Assembly: GCF_000367365.1 (NCBI RefSeq)
Contig: NZ_BARF01000011.1
Span: 1-64,000, forward strand
Length of the DNA: 64,000 nucleotides
From: Streptomyces prunicolor NBRC 13075
GTDB taxonomy: Bacteria > Actinomycetota > Actinomycetes > Streptomycetales > Streptomycetaceae
Reading direction: 5' to 3'
Part shown: positions 33,182-42,747 of the stretch, piece by piece
Layout of the letters: every line of letters begins with the position of its first letter
Position numbering within the stretch: the first letter of the stretch is position 1
The notes under the pieces: generated by a model
What the model was told of the DNA's origin: nothing
The model's database searches: none
Seen by the model: only the letters and a program-made list of their open reading frames with translations
Program-made: the position numbers and the translations under genes

Positions 33182-36100
33182 TTGCGCAGACACGTGAAGA
33201 GAGCGTGCGCGGCCACCGTCGCCGCGTCCGCCGCCGTAGCCCTTGCCGCCGGAATGACCACCCCGGCGTCGGCGAAGCCCGATCAGCGTGCGGCCGGTGC
33301 CACACAGACCGGTGCTACACAGACCGGTGCCACACCACTCGGTGCCGCACAGGCCCGGCTCAAGGGCAGCCACCACATCACCCTGATCACCGGCGACCGC
33401 GTCACCCTCGACGCGAAGGGCCGGGTCGCCGGTCTGGAGCCGGCAAAGGGCCGTGAACACATACCCGTTCAGGTCCGGAAGGTCGACGGGCACACGCTCG
33501 TGATACCCGTCGACGCGGCCCAGCTGGTCGCGTCCGGCAAGCTCGACCAGCGGCTCTTCGACGTCACCGAGCTCGACAAGTCCGCGGAGCGCGCCTCCCA
33601 GAAGGCCGGTCTGAAGGTCATCGTCGGCTACCAGGGCGCCGCCACCGCGACCAAGGCCGACGTCCGGGACGCGGGCAGGCTGCGGCAGTCCCTGAAGACG
33701 CTGAACGCCGACGCCGTGCAGACCCCGCAGCAGGACACGCCCGAGCTGTGGAAGGCCGTCACCAACGGCGACAAGGCGGCCTCCGGCATCGCGCACATCT
33801 GGCTCGACGGCGTCCGCAAGGCCAGCCTCGACAAGTCCGTGCCGCAGATCGGCGCCCCGAAGGCGTGGGCGGCCGGCTACACGGGCAAGGGCGTCAAGAT
33901 CGCCGTACTGGACACGGGAGTCGACGCCGACCACCCGGACCTGAAGACCCAGGTCATCGAGTCCAAGAACTTCTCCACGGCCACCGACGCGAACGACCAC
34001 TTCGGGCACGGCACGCATGTCGCCTCGATCGCGGCGGGCACCGGCGCCAAGTCGAACGGCAAGTACAAGGGCGTCGCGCCCGATGCGAAGATCCTCAACG
34101 GCAAGGTCCTCGACGACTACGGCTCCGGTGACGACTCCGGCATCCTCGCCGGCATGGAGTGGGCGGCCCAACAGGGCGCCGACATCGTCAACTTGAGCCT
34201 CGGCGGCCAGGACACCCCGGGGATCGACCCGTTGGAGGCGGAGGTCAACAAGCTCTCCGCCGAGAAGGGGATCCTGTTCGCGATCGCCGCGGGCAACGAG
34301 GGCCCGGAGTCGATCGGTTCGCCCGGCAGCGCGGACGCGGCCATCACGGTCGGCGCGGTCGACGACAACGACAAGCTCGCCGGCTTCTCCTCCACCGGCC
34401 CGCGCGTCGGCGACGGCGCGATCAAGCCGGACGTCACCGCGCCGGGCGTCGACATCACCGCCGCCGCGGCCCCGGGCAGCGTCATCGACAACGAGGTCGG
34501 CGAGAACCCGCCCGGCTACCTGACCATTTCGGGTACGTCGATGGCGACCCCGCACGTCGCCGGTGCCGCCGCCATCCTCAAGCAGGAGCACCCGAGTTGG
34601 GGCTACGCCGAGCTGAAGGGCGCGCTCACCGGGTCCGCGAAGGGCGGCAACTACACCGCGTTCCAGCAGGGTTCGGGCCGGATCGCCGTCGACAAGGCCA
34701 TCAAGCAGAGCGTCATCGCCGACCCGGTGTCGGAGAGCTTCGGCGTCCAGCAGTGGCCGCACACCGACGACACCCCGGTCACCAAGCAGGTCACCTACCG
34801 CAACCTCGGCACCGCGGCCGTCACCCTCAAGCTCACCGTGGCCGCCACCAACCCCAAGGGCCAGGCGGCTCCTTCGGGCTTCTTCAAGCTCGCCAAGACC
34901 TCGGTGACCGTACCGGCCGGCGGCACGGCCTCGGTCGGCCTGACCGTCAACACCAAGCTCGGCGGCACGCTCGACGGCGCCTACTCCGCGTACGTGACGG
35001 CGACGGGCGGCGGGCAGAGCGTCCGTACGGCCGCGGCCGTGGTGCGCGAAATCCAGTCGTACGACCTCACGTTGAAGTTCATCAACCGTGACGGCAGCGC
35101 CGCCAAGTACTACTCCGCCACGCTGCTGGGCCTGTCCGGTCTCGGCAGCGGCCGCTACGCCAGCCCCTACGACGCCTCGGGCACCGTCAAGGTCCGTGTC
35201 CCCAAGGGTGGTTACGTCCTCGACACCGGGATCTTCGTGGACCCGGAGGACTTCACCAAGGGCGCCGACTGGATCGCCCAGCCCAAGCTGGACATCACCA
35301 AGAACACCTCGCTCACGATCGACGCCCGCACCACCAAGCCGGTCGACGTCACGGTGCCGGACGCCGCCGCCAAGTCGGTCTTCGCGGGACCGGCCTACAC
35401 GCTCGAGACGTCCGACGGCGAGGCCTCCTTCAGTTGGTTCCTGGAGTCGTACGCCAACTTCCGCAGCGCGCACCTCGGTCCGCAGATCACCGACGGTTCG
35501 CTCTCCGAGCAGTGGGACGCGCACTTCACCAAGGGCGCCGACGAGCAGTACGACACCACGACCGGCGGCAAGGTCAAGCAGCTCGCCACCGGCTACACCA
35601 AGCACTACAAGGCGAGTGAACTCGCCACGGTGAAGGGCCGCATGGGCGCCGCGGCGAGCGGCAAGAAGGGTCTGCTCTACGCCTTCGGCTATCTGCCCGC
35701 CGGCGCCGGCGCCTCCGCCTCCACCCTCCCGCAGCCGCTGCCCGGCACCCGCACGCTGCACGTCTCCACCGTCAACGGCGTCAAGTGGGAGCTGGACTTC
35801 GAGCAGGACAGCGCCGCGCTCGACCCGGACGGCTTCCCGATCGCCGAGTCCTACTACGTCTCGAACAGCCCGGAGACCTTCAAGGGCGGCCAGACGTACA
35901 CCAGGACCTTCAACACGGCGGTCTTCGGCCCGCACCTCGACGCCGGCTACGGCGTGTACCGCAACGGCAACGAGATCTCCGGGTTCGTGCCGCTGTTCGC
36001 CGACTCCGCGCAGCACGCGGGCTCGTCGCTGTTCACCTCGGTCAACACGACCCTGTACCGCAACGGCACGAAGGTGGGCTCCAACCAGGACCCGCTGCTC

Positions 36101-36556
36101 GGCGAGGGCGTGTTCAAGGTCCCGGCCGCCAACGCCTCGTACAAGCTGACCACTTCGGTGATCCGCAGCGTCAAGGTCGCCGCCGCCTCCACCCGGATCG
36201 ACGCGAGCTGGACGTTCTCCTCGAAGAAGCCGTCCGGTACCGGCACGGCCAAACTCCCGGTCTCCACGGCCCGGTTCAACGCGGTCACCGGCCTGGACAG
36301 CCGCGTCGCGGCCGGCAAGAAGGCGACGATCCCGGTCACCGTCGAGGGCGCGGCAGCCGGCCGCAACCTCAAGTCCCTGGGCGTGTGGGTGTCGTACGAC
36401 TACGGCCAGACCTGGAAGAAGGTCAACGTCGTCAACGGCAAGATCACCGTCACCAACCCGGCCAAGGGCAAGGCCATTTCCTTCCACGCGAAGATCGCCG
36501 ACAAGAAGGGCAACAAGTCGACGATCTCGATCTACAACGCGTACTACGGCAAGTGA
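33182..36556 (+). CDS. Secreted S8 (subtilisin-like) serine protease, large
   Basis: 1124 residues. Signal peptide to about ASA31, then a pro-region with an I9-like segment (to ~220). The catalytic domain has Asp244 (VLDTGVDADHPDL), His276 (FGHGTHVAS), oxyanion Asn372 (AAGNEG) and Ser453 (SGTSMATPHVAGAA). The remaining ~620 residues are beta-rich Fn3/jelly-roll-like modules for cell-wall or substrate contact. The TTG start at 33182 is chosen because AGGGGGAG lies 4 nt upstream and the signal peptide begins there; GTG 33194 is the alternative. A 15-nt repeat encodes four GATQT-like units just after the signal. Confidence 0.94.
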   Translation: MRRHVKRACAATVAASAAVALAAGMTTPASAKPDQRAAGATQTGATQTGATPLGAAQARLKGSHHITLITGDRVTLDAKGRVAGLEPAKGREHIPVQVRKVDGHTLVIPVDAAQLVASGKLDQRLFDVTELDKSAERASQKAGLKVIVGYQGAATATKADVRDAGRLRQSLKTLNADAVQTPQQDTPELWKAVTNGDKAASGIAHIWLDGVRKASLDKSVPQIGAPKAWAAGYTGKGVKIAVLDTGVDADHPDLKTQVIESKNFSTATDANDHFGHGTHVASIAAGTGAKSNGKYKGVAPDAKILNGKVLDDYGSGDDSGILAGMEWAAQQGADIVNLSLGGQDTPGIDPLEAEVNKLSAEKGILFAIAAGNEGPESIGSPGSADAAITVGAVDDNDKLAGFSSTGPRVGDGAIKPDVTAPGVDITAAAAPGSVIDNEVGENPPGYLTISGTSMATPHVAGAAAILKQEHPSWGYAELKGALTGSAKGGNYTAFQQGSGRIAVDKAIKQSVIADPVSESFGVQQWPHTDDTPVTKQVTYRNLGTAAVTLKLTVAATNPKGQAAPSGFFKLAKTSVTVPAGGTASVGLTVNTKLGGTLDGAYSAYVTATGGGQSVRTAAAVVREIQSYDLTLKFINRDGSAAKYYSATLLGLSGLGSGRYASPYDASGTVKVRVPKGGYVLDTGIFVDPEDFTKGADWIAQPKLDITKNTSLTIDARTTKPVDVTVPDAAAKSVFAGPAYTLETSDGEASFSWFLESYANFRSAHLGPQITDGSLSEQWDAHFTKGADEQYDTTTGGKVKQLATGYTKHYKASELATVKGRMGAAASGKKGLLYAFGYLPAGAGASASTLPQPLPGTRTLHVSTVNGVKWELDFEQDSAALDPDGFPIAESYYVSNSPETFKGGQTYTRTFNTAVFGPHLDAGYGVYRNGNEISGFVPLFADSAQHAGSSLFTSVNTTLYRNGTKVGSNQDPLLGEGVFKVPAANASYKLTTSVIRSVKVAAASTRIDASWTFSSKKPSGTGTAKLPVSTARFNAVTGLDSRVAAGKKATIPVTVEGAAAGRNLKSLGVWVSYDYGQTWKKVNVVNGKITVTNPAKGKAISFHAKIADKKGNKSTISIYNAYYGK

Positions 36557-36585
36557 GCCGCGGAATGTGTTGAGTTGAATGGCGT

Positions 36586-36620
36586 ACGGCCCGCTGGAAG
36601 TTCACCTTCCGGCGGGCCGT
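36586..36620. terminator. Bidirectional terminator subtilase / XRE regulator
   Basis: ACGGCCCGCTGGAAG pairs with CTTCCGGCGGGCCGT through one G-U pair around 5 nt. The right arm is also the last coding bases of the minus-strand regulator ending at 36602. Confidence 0.8.
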
Positions 36621-37543
36621 CCGTGTTTCTCCGCCCCCGCGCCCGCCCGCGTCGCGTCCGTACCCCAACTCGCCAGCAGACGCAGGGCGTCGGCGGACGG
36701 GGAGCCGGGCTCCGCGTGGTACGTGATCAGGGACTGCTCGGAGCCGTCGCTCAGGCGGAAGCCCTCGAAGTTGAGGGTGAGGTCGCCGACCAGCGGGTGG
36801 TGGAGGCGCTTGACGCCGTAGGTCTTCTCCTTGACGTCGTGCGTGGCCCACATGCGCCTGAACTCCTCGCTCTTGACGGAGAGTTCGCCGACCAGGGCGG
36901 ACAGCCGCGGGTCGTCCGGATGGCAGCCCGCGTCCATCCGGAGCATGCTGACGATGTCCGTGGCCTTCTGCTCCCAGTCCACGTACAGCTCCCGGTACTC
37001 GGGCCGCAGGAACACCAGCCGCGCCCAGTTCCGCTCCTGCGGCGGCAGCTGTGACCAGTCGCCGAAGACGGCCGCGGCCATCCGGTTCCACACCAGGATG
37101 TCCGAGCGGCGGCCCGAGATGTACGCCGGGACCGTGTCGATCGAGTCGAGCAGCTGCCGTAGCGCAGTGCGCACGTGCTGGGTGGGGGGCGACGGCTTCT
37201 TCTTGTGCTGCTTCGGCTTCGCGAGGTGGGTGAGGTGCGAGGACTCGGCGTCCGACAGGCGCAGGGCACGGGCGATCGCGTCGAGGACCTCCGCCGACAC
37301 GTTCCGCCCGTTGCCCTGTTCCAGGCGGGTGTAGTACGCCACCGAGACCCCGGCCAGCTGCGCCAGCTCCTCGCGCCGCAGCCCGGGCACCCTGCGGTGC
37401 CGCCCGAAGTCCGGCAGCCCCACGTCCTCCGGCTTCAGCCGGGCCCGCCGGGTGCGCAGAAACTCGCTCAGCTCGGCACGCCGGTCCAGGGGCGGTCCGG
37501 CGTCGACCGCGGGCTCGGTGGCGGGTTCGGGCTGTTCGTCCAT
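36602..37543 (-). CDS. XRE regulator with MmyB-like ligand-binding domain
   Basis: 313 residues. HTH at about 50-105 (RVPGLRREELAQLAGVSVAYYTRLEQG), then the MmyB-like PAS-type sensor (DILVWNRMAAAVFGD; YRELYVDWEQKATDIVSMLRMDAG). Such proteins usually control the divergently transcribed oxidoreductase gene, here the zinc alcohol dehydrogenase at 37716. ATG 37543 is followed upstream by a 20-bp perfect palindrome (37556-37575), the likely operator. Confidence 0.9.
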   Translation of the reverse strand: MDEQPEPATEPAVDAGPPLDRRAELSEFLRTRRARLKPEDVGLPDFGRHRRVPGLRREELAQLAGVSVAYYTRLEQGNGRNVSAEVLDAIARALRLSDAESSHLTHLAKPKQHKKKPSPPTQHVRTALRQLLDSIDTVPAYISGRRSDILVWNRMAAAVFGDWSQLPPQERNWARLVFLRPEYRELYVDWEQKATDIVSMLRMDAGCHPDDPRLSALVGELSVKSEEFRRMWATHDVKEKTYGVKRLHHPLVGDLTLNFEGFRLSDGSEQSLITYHAEPGSPSADALRLLASWGTDATRAGAGAEKHGRPAGR

Positions 37544-37555
37544 ACGCTCCAGTAT

Positions 37556-37575
37556 TCCCGGTCGTACGACCGGGA
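37556..37575. promoter_or_regulatory. 20-bp perfect palindrome, likely XRE operator
   Basis: TCCCGGTCGTACGACCGGGA, fully self-complementary, lies 12 bp before the XRE start and 140 bp before the divergent dehydrogenase start. Its place and perfection fit an autoregulatory operator. Confidence 0.7.
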
Positions 37576-37715
37576 GCCTGACCTCGCTGGTGGTAGGCAC
37601 AGCGGACGTACGCAGAGGCGTGACCTGGGTAGCCACAGAACTTTCGGGCAGGCTTGGTCCCGTGCCCGGCCGGAAGGCAGCCGGGCGCACATCCCCCCGC
37701 TAGGAGACTCTCGGC

Positions 37716-38756
37716 ATGACCACAGTCGCCGCATACGCAGCCCCCGCCGCCAAGGCTCCCCTGGAGCGCACCACCATCGAGCGCCGGGCCGTACGTGAGT
37801 TCGACGTCCTGATCGACATCAAGTTCGCCGGTATCTGCCACTCGGACATCCACCAGGCCCAGGAGGGCTGGGGCAAGGCCATCTTCCCGATGGTCCCGGG
37901 CCACGAGATCGCCGGCATCGTCTCCGAGGTAGGACCCGGCGTCACCAAGTTCCAGGTCGGCGACCGCGTGGGCGTCGGCTGCCTGGTCGACTCCTGCCGC
38001 GAGTGCGACAACTGCAAGGCGGGTCTGGAGCAGTACTGCACCGGCGGCAGCGTCGGCACGTACAACGCCATCGGCAAGGACGGCGAGCCCACCTACGGCG
38101 GCTACTCCGAGAAGGTCGTCGTCGACGAGAACTTCGTCCTCGGCATCCCCGAGGGCATCGCCCTGGACGAGGCCGCGCCGCTGCTCTGCGCCGGCATCAC
38201 CCTGTACTCGCCGCTGAAGCACTGGAACGCCGGTCCCGGCAAGAAGGTCGCGATCGTCGGCATGGGCGGCCTCGGTCACATGGGCGTCAAGATCGCGCAC
38301 GCGCTCGGCGCGGAGGTCACCGTCCTCTCGCAGTCCCTTCGCAAGCAGGAGGACGGCCTGAAGCTGGGCGCCGACCACTACTACGCGACCAGCGACCCGA
38401 AGACCTTCGAGGAGCTGCGGGGCACCCTCGACCTCATCGTCTCCACGGTGTCGGCCCCGCTCGACCTCGGCTCGTACCTCTCGCTGCTGAAGACAGACGG
38501 CGCGCTGGTGAATGTGGGCGCCCCCGAGGAGCCCGTCTCCCTCAACCTGTTCTCCGTGATCTCCGGCCGCAAGACCCTGGCCGGTTCCGGGATCGGCGGC
38601 ATCCAGGAGACCCAGGAGATGCTGGACTTCTGCGCGGAGCACGGTTTCGGTGCCGAGATCGAGTTGATCTCCGCGGAGCAGATCAACGAGGCGTACGAGC
38701 GGGTGCTGGCGAGCGATGTCCGGTACCGGTTCGTGATCGACACGGCCACGATCTGA
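37716..38756 (+). CDS. Zinc-dependent alcohol dehydrogenase (CAD-like)
   Basis: 346 residues, MDR superfamily. Catalytic zinc ligands include Cys41 (GICHSD) and His63-Glu64 (GHEIAG). The structural zinc loop is [15 protein letters not shown], and the NAD(P) fold is [13 protein letters not shown]. It is closest to the cinnamyl-alcohol/YjgB-type aldehyde reductases, which reduce aldehydes with NADPH. GGAGAC lies upstream of ATG 37716. It is divergent from the XRE regulator at 36602, which probably controls it. Confidence 0.93.
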   Translation: MTTVAAYAAPAAKAPLERTTIERRAVREFDVLIDIKFAGICHSDIHQAQEGWGKAIFPMVPGHEIAGIVSEVGPGVTKFQVGDRVGVGCLVDSCRECDNCKAGLEQYCTGGSVGTYNAIGKDGEPTYGGYSEKVVVDENFVLGIPEGIALDEAAPLLCAGITLYSPLKHWNAGPGKKVAIVGMGGLGHMGVKIAHALGAEVTVLSQSLRKQEDGLKLGADHYYATSDPKTFEELRGTLDLIVSTVSAPLDLGSYLSLLKTDGALVNVGAPEEPVSLNLFSVISGRKTLAGSGIGGIQETQEMLDFCAEHGFGAEIELISAEQINEAYERVLASDVRYRFVIDTATI

Positions 38757-38832
38757 CGGCGTCGCTTCAAGCCGGGTCCCGGAGCCGCACTGCTCCGGGG
38801 CCCGGTGCGTTGTCGAGTGCGGGTGCGTGGGG

Positions 38833-39025
38833 GCTGGTCGCGCCCACGCGACGGAGCCGCACATCGATACAGCCCCGCGCCCCTTTGGGGCGCGCTGTCG
38901 AGTGCGGGTGCGTCGTGGTTGCTCGCGCCCACGCGGCGGAGCCGCAAGTCGATACAGCCCCGCGCCCCTAAAAGCGCCTGTGCTGGTCCGACCTTTAGGG
39001 GCGCGGGGAACTGCGCGACCAGCCC
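38833..39025. repeat. Cluster of repeat elements B, B and A forming a terminator
   Basis: Element B at 38833-38886 and 38919-38970, then element A in reverse at 38993-39025. CCGCGCCCCTAAA from the second B copy pairs with TTTAGGGGCGCGG from the A copy, giving a long stem. CGCGCCCC-TTT-GGGGCGCG at 38877-38895 is a separate hairpin. The cluster fills the gap between convergent genes. Confidence 0.8.
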
Positions 39026-39052
39026 CCACCGGCCCGCAGCCGCCGACGAACC

Positions 39053-40093
39053 TCAGCCCCTCACCCTGTTCCGCCCCAACAGCCACAACAGGTACGGCCC
39101 CCCGACCAACGAGGTGAGCGCCCCCACCGGCACCTCCAGCGGGGGCAACACCGTGCGGGCAGCAAGGTCAGCCGCCACCAGAATCACCGCACCCGTCAAC
39201 GCCGAGCACACCAACGGCAGTTGAGGCGTACGGGTGAGTCGCCGGGCCAACTGCGGCGCGGTCAGCGCGACGAACCCGATCGGCCCGGCCGCCCCGGTCG
39301 CGGTGGCGGCCAGCACCACCCCGAGCACGGTCAGCGCAAGCCGCGTCCGGTCCACCCGCACCCCCAGCGAGGCCGCGGTGTCGGCATCGAGCCCGAGGGG
39401 TCGGACGGCCCGGCTCGCCCACACCAACGCGGGCAGCGACAGCAGCAGTACGACGGCCAGCGGCCCCGCCTGCTCCCAGCCCCGCCCGTTCAGCGACCCG
39501 GTCAGCCACAGCTTGACCTGCTCGGCGGCCTGCAACTCGCTGTCCGCGAGATACAGCTGCACCACGGCCGACAACGCGACCCCGATGCCGACTCCCGTCA
39601 GCACGAACCGACTTGGCTGCATCCCGTGCCGCCACGCCAGCACATACACGAGCGCCGCGGCCGCGAGTCCGCCCACGACGGAGACGACGGGCATGGCACC
39701 GGGCGAGTTCACCATCCCGGCCGACAGCGCGAGCACGGTCGCGGCGGCGGCACCGTGGCCGACACCGATCACGTCCGGACTGGCCAGCGGATTCCGGGTG
39801 ACGGTCTGCACGAGCGCCCCGGCGAGCCCGAGGGCGACCCCGACCAGCGCCCCGAGCACGATCCGGGGAACCCGCAACTCGTTGACGACCAGGTCGTACT
39901 GCCCGGAACCGGTACGCAGCGTGTGCCACACCTCGGCGGGCGAGATGTAGGTCTGCCCGAAACAGGCGGCGGCGGTCATCGCAACACCCAGCGCCAGCAC
40001 GAGAGTCACGGCCACCACGGCCGAACGGCGGTGCAGGAGCAGGGAGACGGCGGGGTGGGGGCGCAGGACGCTGACACCGGTGGCGCTGCTCAT
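39053..40093 (-). CDS. Iron-siderophore ABC transporter permease (FecCD family)
   Basis: 346 residues with about nine to ten hydrophobic helices and the FecCD signatures LRVPRIVLGALVGVALGLAGALVQTVTRNPLASPD and GPIGFVALTAPQLAR. It forms the membrane channel with the permease encoded next to it. ATG 40093 overlaps the stop codon of that gene (ATGA), so translation is coupled. No ATPase gene is in the operon, so a shared ATPase elsewhere must energise it. Confidence 0.93.
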   Translation of the reverse strand: MSSATGVSVLRPHPAVSLLLHRRSAVVAVTLVLALGVAMTAAACFGQTYISPAEVWHTLRTGSGQYDLVVNELRVPRIVLGALVGVALGLAGALVQTVTRNPLASPDVIGVGHGAAAATVLALSAGMVNSPGAMPVVSVVGGLAAAALVYVLAWRHGMQPSRFVLTGVGIGVALSAVVQLYLADSELQAAEQVKLWLTGSLNGRGWEQAGPLAVVLLLSLPALVWASRAVRPLGLDADTAASLGVRVDRTRLALTVLGVVLAATATGAAGPIGFVALTAPQLARRLTRTPQLPLVCSALTGAVILVAADLAARTVLPPLEVPVGALTSLVGGPYLLWLLGRNRVRG

Positions 40094-41079
40094 ACGGCGG
40101 TTCCCCGGCGCCGTACCAGCACCACCAGCACCGGCACCCCCACCAACGCGGTCATCACCCCGGCCGGCACCTCGGCGGGCGCCCGTACGACCCGGCCCGC
40201 CACATCCGCACCGACCAGCAGCGCGGCGCCGAGCAGCGCGGACAGCGGGAGCAGGGCGCGGTGGCCGCCGGAGGTGAGGCGCCGGGCCAGGTGCGGGACG
40301 GCGAGCCCGACGAACGCGATCGGCCCGGCGGCGGCCACCGCGGACGCCACCAGCAGGGTCGCCCCGAGCGCCGCACACACCCGCACGACCCCCACCCGAT
40401 GCCCCAACGCCCGCGCCGTCTCGTCCCCGAGGGCCAACGCGTCCAGCCCGCGCGCACAGGCGAGCACCAGCAGGGCCCCCGCCACCAGGAACGGCAGCAT
40501 CTCTACGACCGTGTCGGCGTCCCGGCCGCTCAGCGAGCCGACCTGCCAGAACCGGAACTGGTCGAGGGTCGCGGAGCTGGAGGTCAGGACGACCGTCGTA
40601 CCACCGGCGGTCATCGCCGACAACGCGGTACCGGCGAGGGCGAGTTTGACCGGTGAGGCCCCGCCCCGGCCGCGCGCGGCGATGCCGTAGACGAGGCAGG
40701 CGGCGAGGACGGCACCGGCGAAGGCGTACCAGACGTAGCCGCCGAAACCGCTTGCGAGGCCGGTCGCGATGGCGAGGACGACGCCGGCCGCCGCGCCCTG
40801 GCTCAGGCCGAGGATGCCGGGATCGGCGAGCGGGTTGCGGGTGACGGCCTGGAGCGCGGCGCCCGCGACGCCGAGTGCGGCACCGGCTGTCAGCCCGATC
40901 TCGGTGCGGGGCAGCCGCAGCGACCGTACGACCAACGCGTCCGGTGAACTCCCGCTGTGCAGAAGGGCGTCGAGGACGGCGGACGGAGGCACCGGGCGGG
41001 TGCCGACGGCGAGGCTGAGCAGCACGGCGGCGGCCACCGCGAGGGTGGCCGCCGACCAGGCGAGACGTTTGACGCTCAC
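40090..41079 (-). CDS. Iron-siderophore ABC transporter permease (FecCD family)
   Basis: 329 residues, second half of the permease pair. LRLPRTEIGLTAGAALGVAGAALQAVTRNPLADPG and GPIAFVGLAVPHLARRL are the family motifs. It lies 43 bp after the binding-protein gene and overlaps the next permease by 4 nt, forming a three-gene iron uptake operon on the minus strand. Confidence 0.93.
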   Translation of the reverse strand: MSVKRLAWSAATLAVAAAVLLSLAVGTRPVPPSAVLDALLHSGSSPDALVVRSLRLPRTEIGLTAGAALGVAGAALQAVTRNPLADPGILGLSQGAAAGVVLAIATGLASGFGGYVWYAFAGAVLAACLVYGIAARGRGGASPVKLALAGTALSAMTAGGTTVVLTSSSATLDQFRFWQVGSLSGRDADTVVEMLPFLVAGALLVLACARGLDALALGDETARALGHRVGVVRVCAALGATLLVASAVAAAGPIAFVGLAVPHLARRLTSGGHRALLPLSALLGAALLVGADVAGRVVRAPAEVPAGVMTALVGVPVLVVLVRRRGTAV

Positions 41080-41122
41080 TGGGTACTCTCTGCTGTCCCT
41101 CTGCTCGCTTCTCTACTCGTCT

Positions 41123-42202
41123 CTACTTGCTGATGTCCTCGGCGAGTTGGAGGACGACGAGGCGGGCGGCGGTCGGGCCCGCGTTGAGGTACCAGGGGTC
41201 GTCGTCGACCTTCACGGCGTGTCCGGTCTTGACCGCGCTCATCGACTTCCAGAGCGGGCCGGCGAGCACTCCCCCAGAGGGGGTACCCCCAGCGGCATCC
41301 GTCTTGTCCGCGTCGCCCTGCACGGAGTAGAAGATCCAGTCGCCGTCGGCCTTGTCGATGCTCTCGGCGCCGATGTCCTCCGAAATCGCCTTGAACTGCT
41401 GGGACTTGGGCCGGTCGAGGCCCATGTCGACGGCGATGGAACCGGTGAAGGAGGAGACGCCGAACATCCGGGTGCGGCCGGGGGTGAACCGCAGCATCGA
41501 CACGGAGGTCTTCGAGAGGGCCTCGCCCTTCTCGTGGGCGTCCTCGACGATGCCGTCGAGCAGCTTCTGCGCCTGCTGGCCCTTGCCGATCGCGTCGCCG
41601 ACGAGGAGGAGGTCGCGCTTCCAGTTGATGCCGTTGCCGGCCGTGACGACGGTCGGGGCGATCTTCGACAGCTTGGGGTAGAGGTCGCCGAGCGAGTCGT
41701 TGGCGAGGATGAGGTCGGGCTTGGCGGCGGCGAGCGTCTCCAGGTTGGGGGCCTGGCGGGTGCCCGCGTCGGTCATCGCGGCGAGCTTCGACTTGTCCGC
41801 CGGGAAGGCGTCCGCGAGGTAGTCGGGGACGAGTCCGGCGTTGTCGGCGCGGGTGGTGGCGGTCGGGACGGTACCGAGGGAGAGCAGGTCGTCGAGCTGG
41901 CCGGTGCTCAGCACGGCGATCTTCGTGGGCTTCGACTTGATCGTCGTCTTGCCCTCGAAGTGCGTGACGGTGCGGGGGAAGGTGCCGTCGGTGTCGTTGT
42001 CCGAGCCCATGCCGGTCGCGAGGGTGCTCGGCGCGGCGTCGGGGCCCTCGGAGGCACCGATCACCTTGTTCTGCTGGCCGTCGCCCGTCTTCTCGGCATC
42101 GTTGTCGGTGGAGGACGACGAGCACCCGGCCAGCAAACCCGCGACGACGGACACGGCGGCCAACGCCGTGACAGCCTTCCTCTTGAACGCACGCACTATC
42201 AC
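41123..42202 (-). CDS. Iron-siderophore binding lipoprotein
   Basis: 359 residues. Basic N-terminus, hydrophobic segment and lipobox GLLAGC, then a Ser-rich linker and a FepB/TroA-like periplasmic-binding fold (KIAVLSTGQLDDLLSLG, NLETLAAAKPDLILAND). It captures ferric siderophore outside the membrane for the two permeases. GTG 42202 has GGAGAGACA directly upstream; GTG 42196 is the alternative. An iron box lies in the promoter (42225-42243). Confidence 0.92.
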   Translation of the reverse strand: MIVRAFKRKAVTALAAVSVVAGLLAGCSSSSTDNDAEKTGDGQQNKVIGASEGPDAAPSTLATGMGSDNDTDGTFPRTVTHFEGKTTIKSKPTKIAVLSTGQLDDLLSLGTVPTATTRADNAGLVPDYLADAFPADKSKLAAMTDAGTRQAPNLETLAAAKPDLILANDSLGDLYPKLSKIAPTVVTAGNGINWKRDLLLVGDAIGKGQQAQKLLDGIVEDAHEKGEALSKTSVSMLRFTPGRTRMFGVSSFTGSIAVDMGLDRPKSQQFKAISEDIGAESIDKADGDWIFYSVQGDADKTDAAGGTPSGGVLAGPLWKSMSAVKTGHAVKVDDDPWYLNAGPTAARLVVLQLAEDISK

Positions 42203-42224
42203 TGTCTCTCCGATCAAATCCGGC

Positions 42225-42243
42225 CAGGTAAGGCTTACCTTAG
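42225..42243 (-). promoter_or_regulatory. Iron box (IdeR/DmdR1-type operator)
   Basis: CAGGTAAGGCTTACCTTAG matches the palindromic iron box known for Streptomyces DmdR1 and mycobacterial IdeR, TTAGGTTAGGCTNACCTAA, at most positions. It lies 22 bp upstream of the siderophore-binding lipoprotein, so repression by iron is expected. The divergent VOC gene shares this region. Confidence 0.85.
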
Positions 42244-42283
42244 CTTGCCGTCGGAGTAGCTTGGGCATGAGGAGGCCCACACG

Positions 42284-42697
42284 ATGACCGTGCAGCTGAA
42301 CCACACCATCGTCGCCGCGCGCGACAAGCACACGTCGGCCCGATTCCTCGCCGACCTGCTGGGCCTCCAAGTGAGCCCGCAGTACGGCCCGTTCATCCCG
42401 GTCGCGATCCCCAATGGCGTGACCCTGGACTTCATGGACCATCCCGGTTCCGGCTCCGGTTCCGGCTCAGGTGGGATCGCTCCGCAGCACTACGCGTTCC
42501 TGGTCTCGGAGGACGATTTCGACGCGATCTTCGGCCGGATCCGGGCGGCGGGCCTCACCTACTGGGCGGACCCTGCGCACCGCCGGGCGGGGGAGGTCAA
42601 CAGGAACGACGGCGGCCGAGGGGTGTACTTCGACGACCCGAACGGCCACAGCCTGGAGATCCTGACGAGGCCGTACGGCAGCGGGCTCACCGGGTGA
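42284..42697 (+). CDS. VOC-family (glyoxalase/dioxygenase fold) protein
   Basis: 137 residues with paired beta-alpha-beta-beta-beta modules: LNHTIVAARDKHTSARFLADLLGL gives the first metal His, and HSLEILTRPYG the C-terminal Glu. A GSGSGSGSGG loop in the middle is low complexity. The reaction is unknown. GGAGG lies 8 nt before ATG 42284. It is divergent from the siderophore operon across an iron box, so it may also be iron-regulated. Confidence 0.88.
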   Translation: MTVQLNHTIVAARDKHTSARFLADLLGLQVSPQYGPFIPVAIPNGVTLDFMDHPGSGSGSGSGGIAPQHYAFLVSEDDFDAIFGRIRAAGLTYWADPAHRRAGEVNRNDGGRGVYFDDPNGHSLEILTRPYGSGLTG

Positions 42698-42747
42698 GGA
42701 ACGACTCGCCGGCTCCATAGGACCGTACGAGGACACCAATGCCCCCG

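Noticed and set aside
33164..36487. 1107-codon open frame on the minus strand opposite the subtilase gene
   Set aside because: It is the antisense shadow of a well-supported secreted protease. Such long antisense frames are expected at 70% GC, and the peptide is Arg/Gly/Val/Asp-rich without domains.
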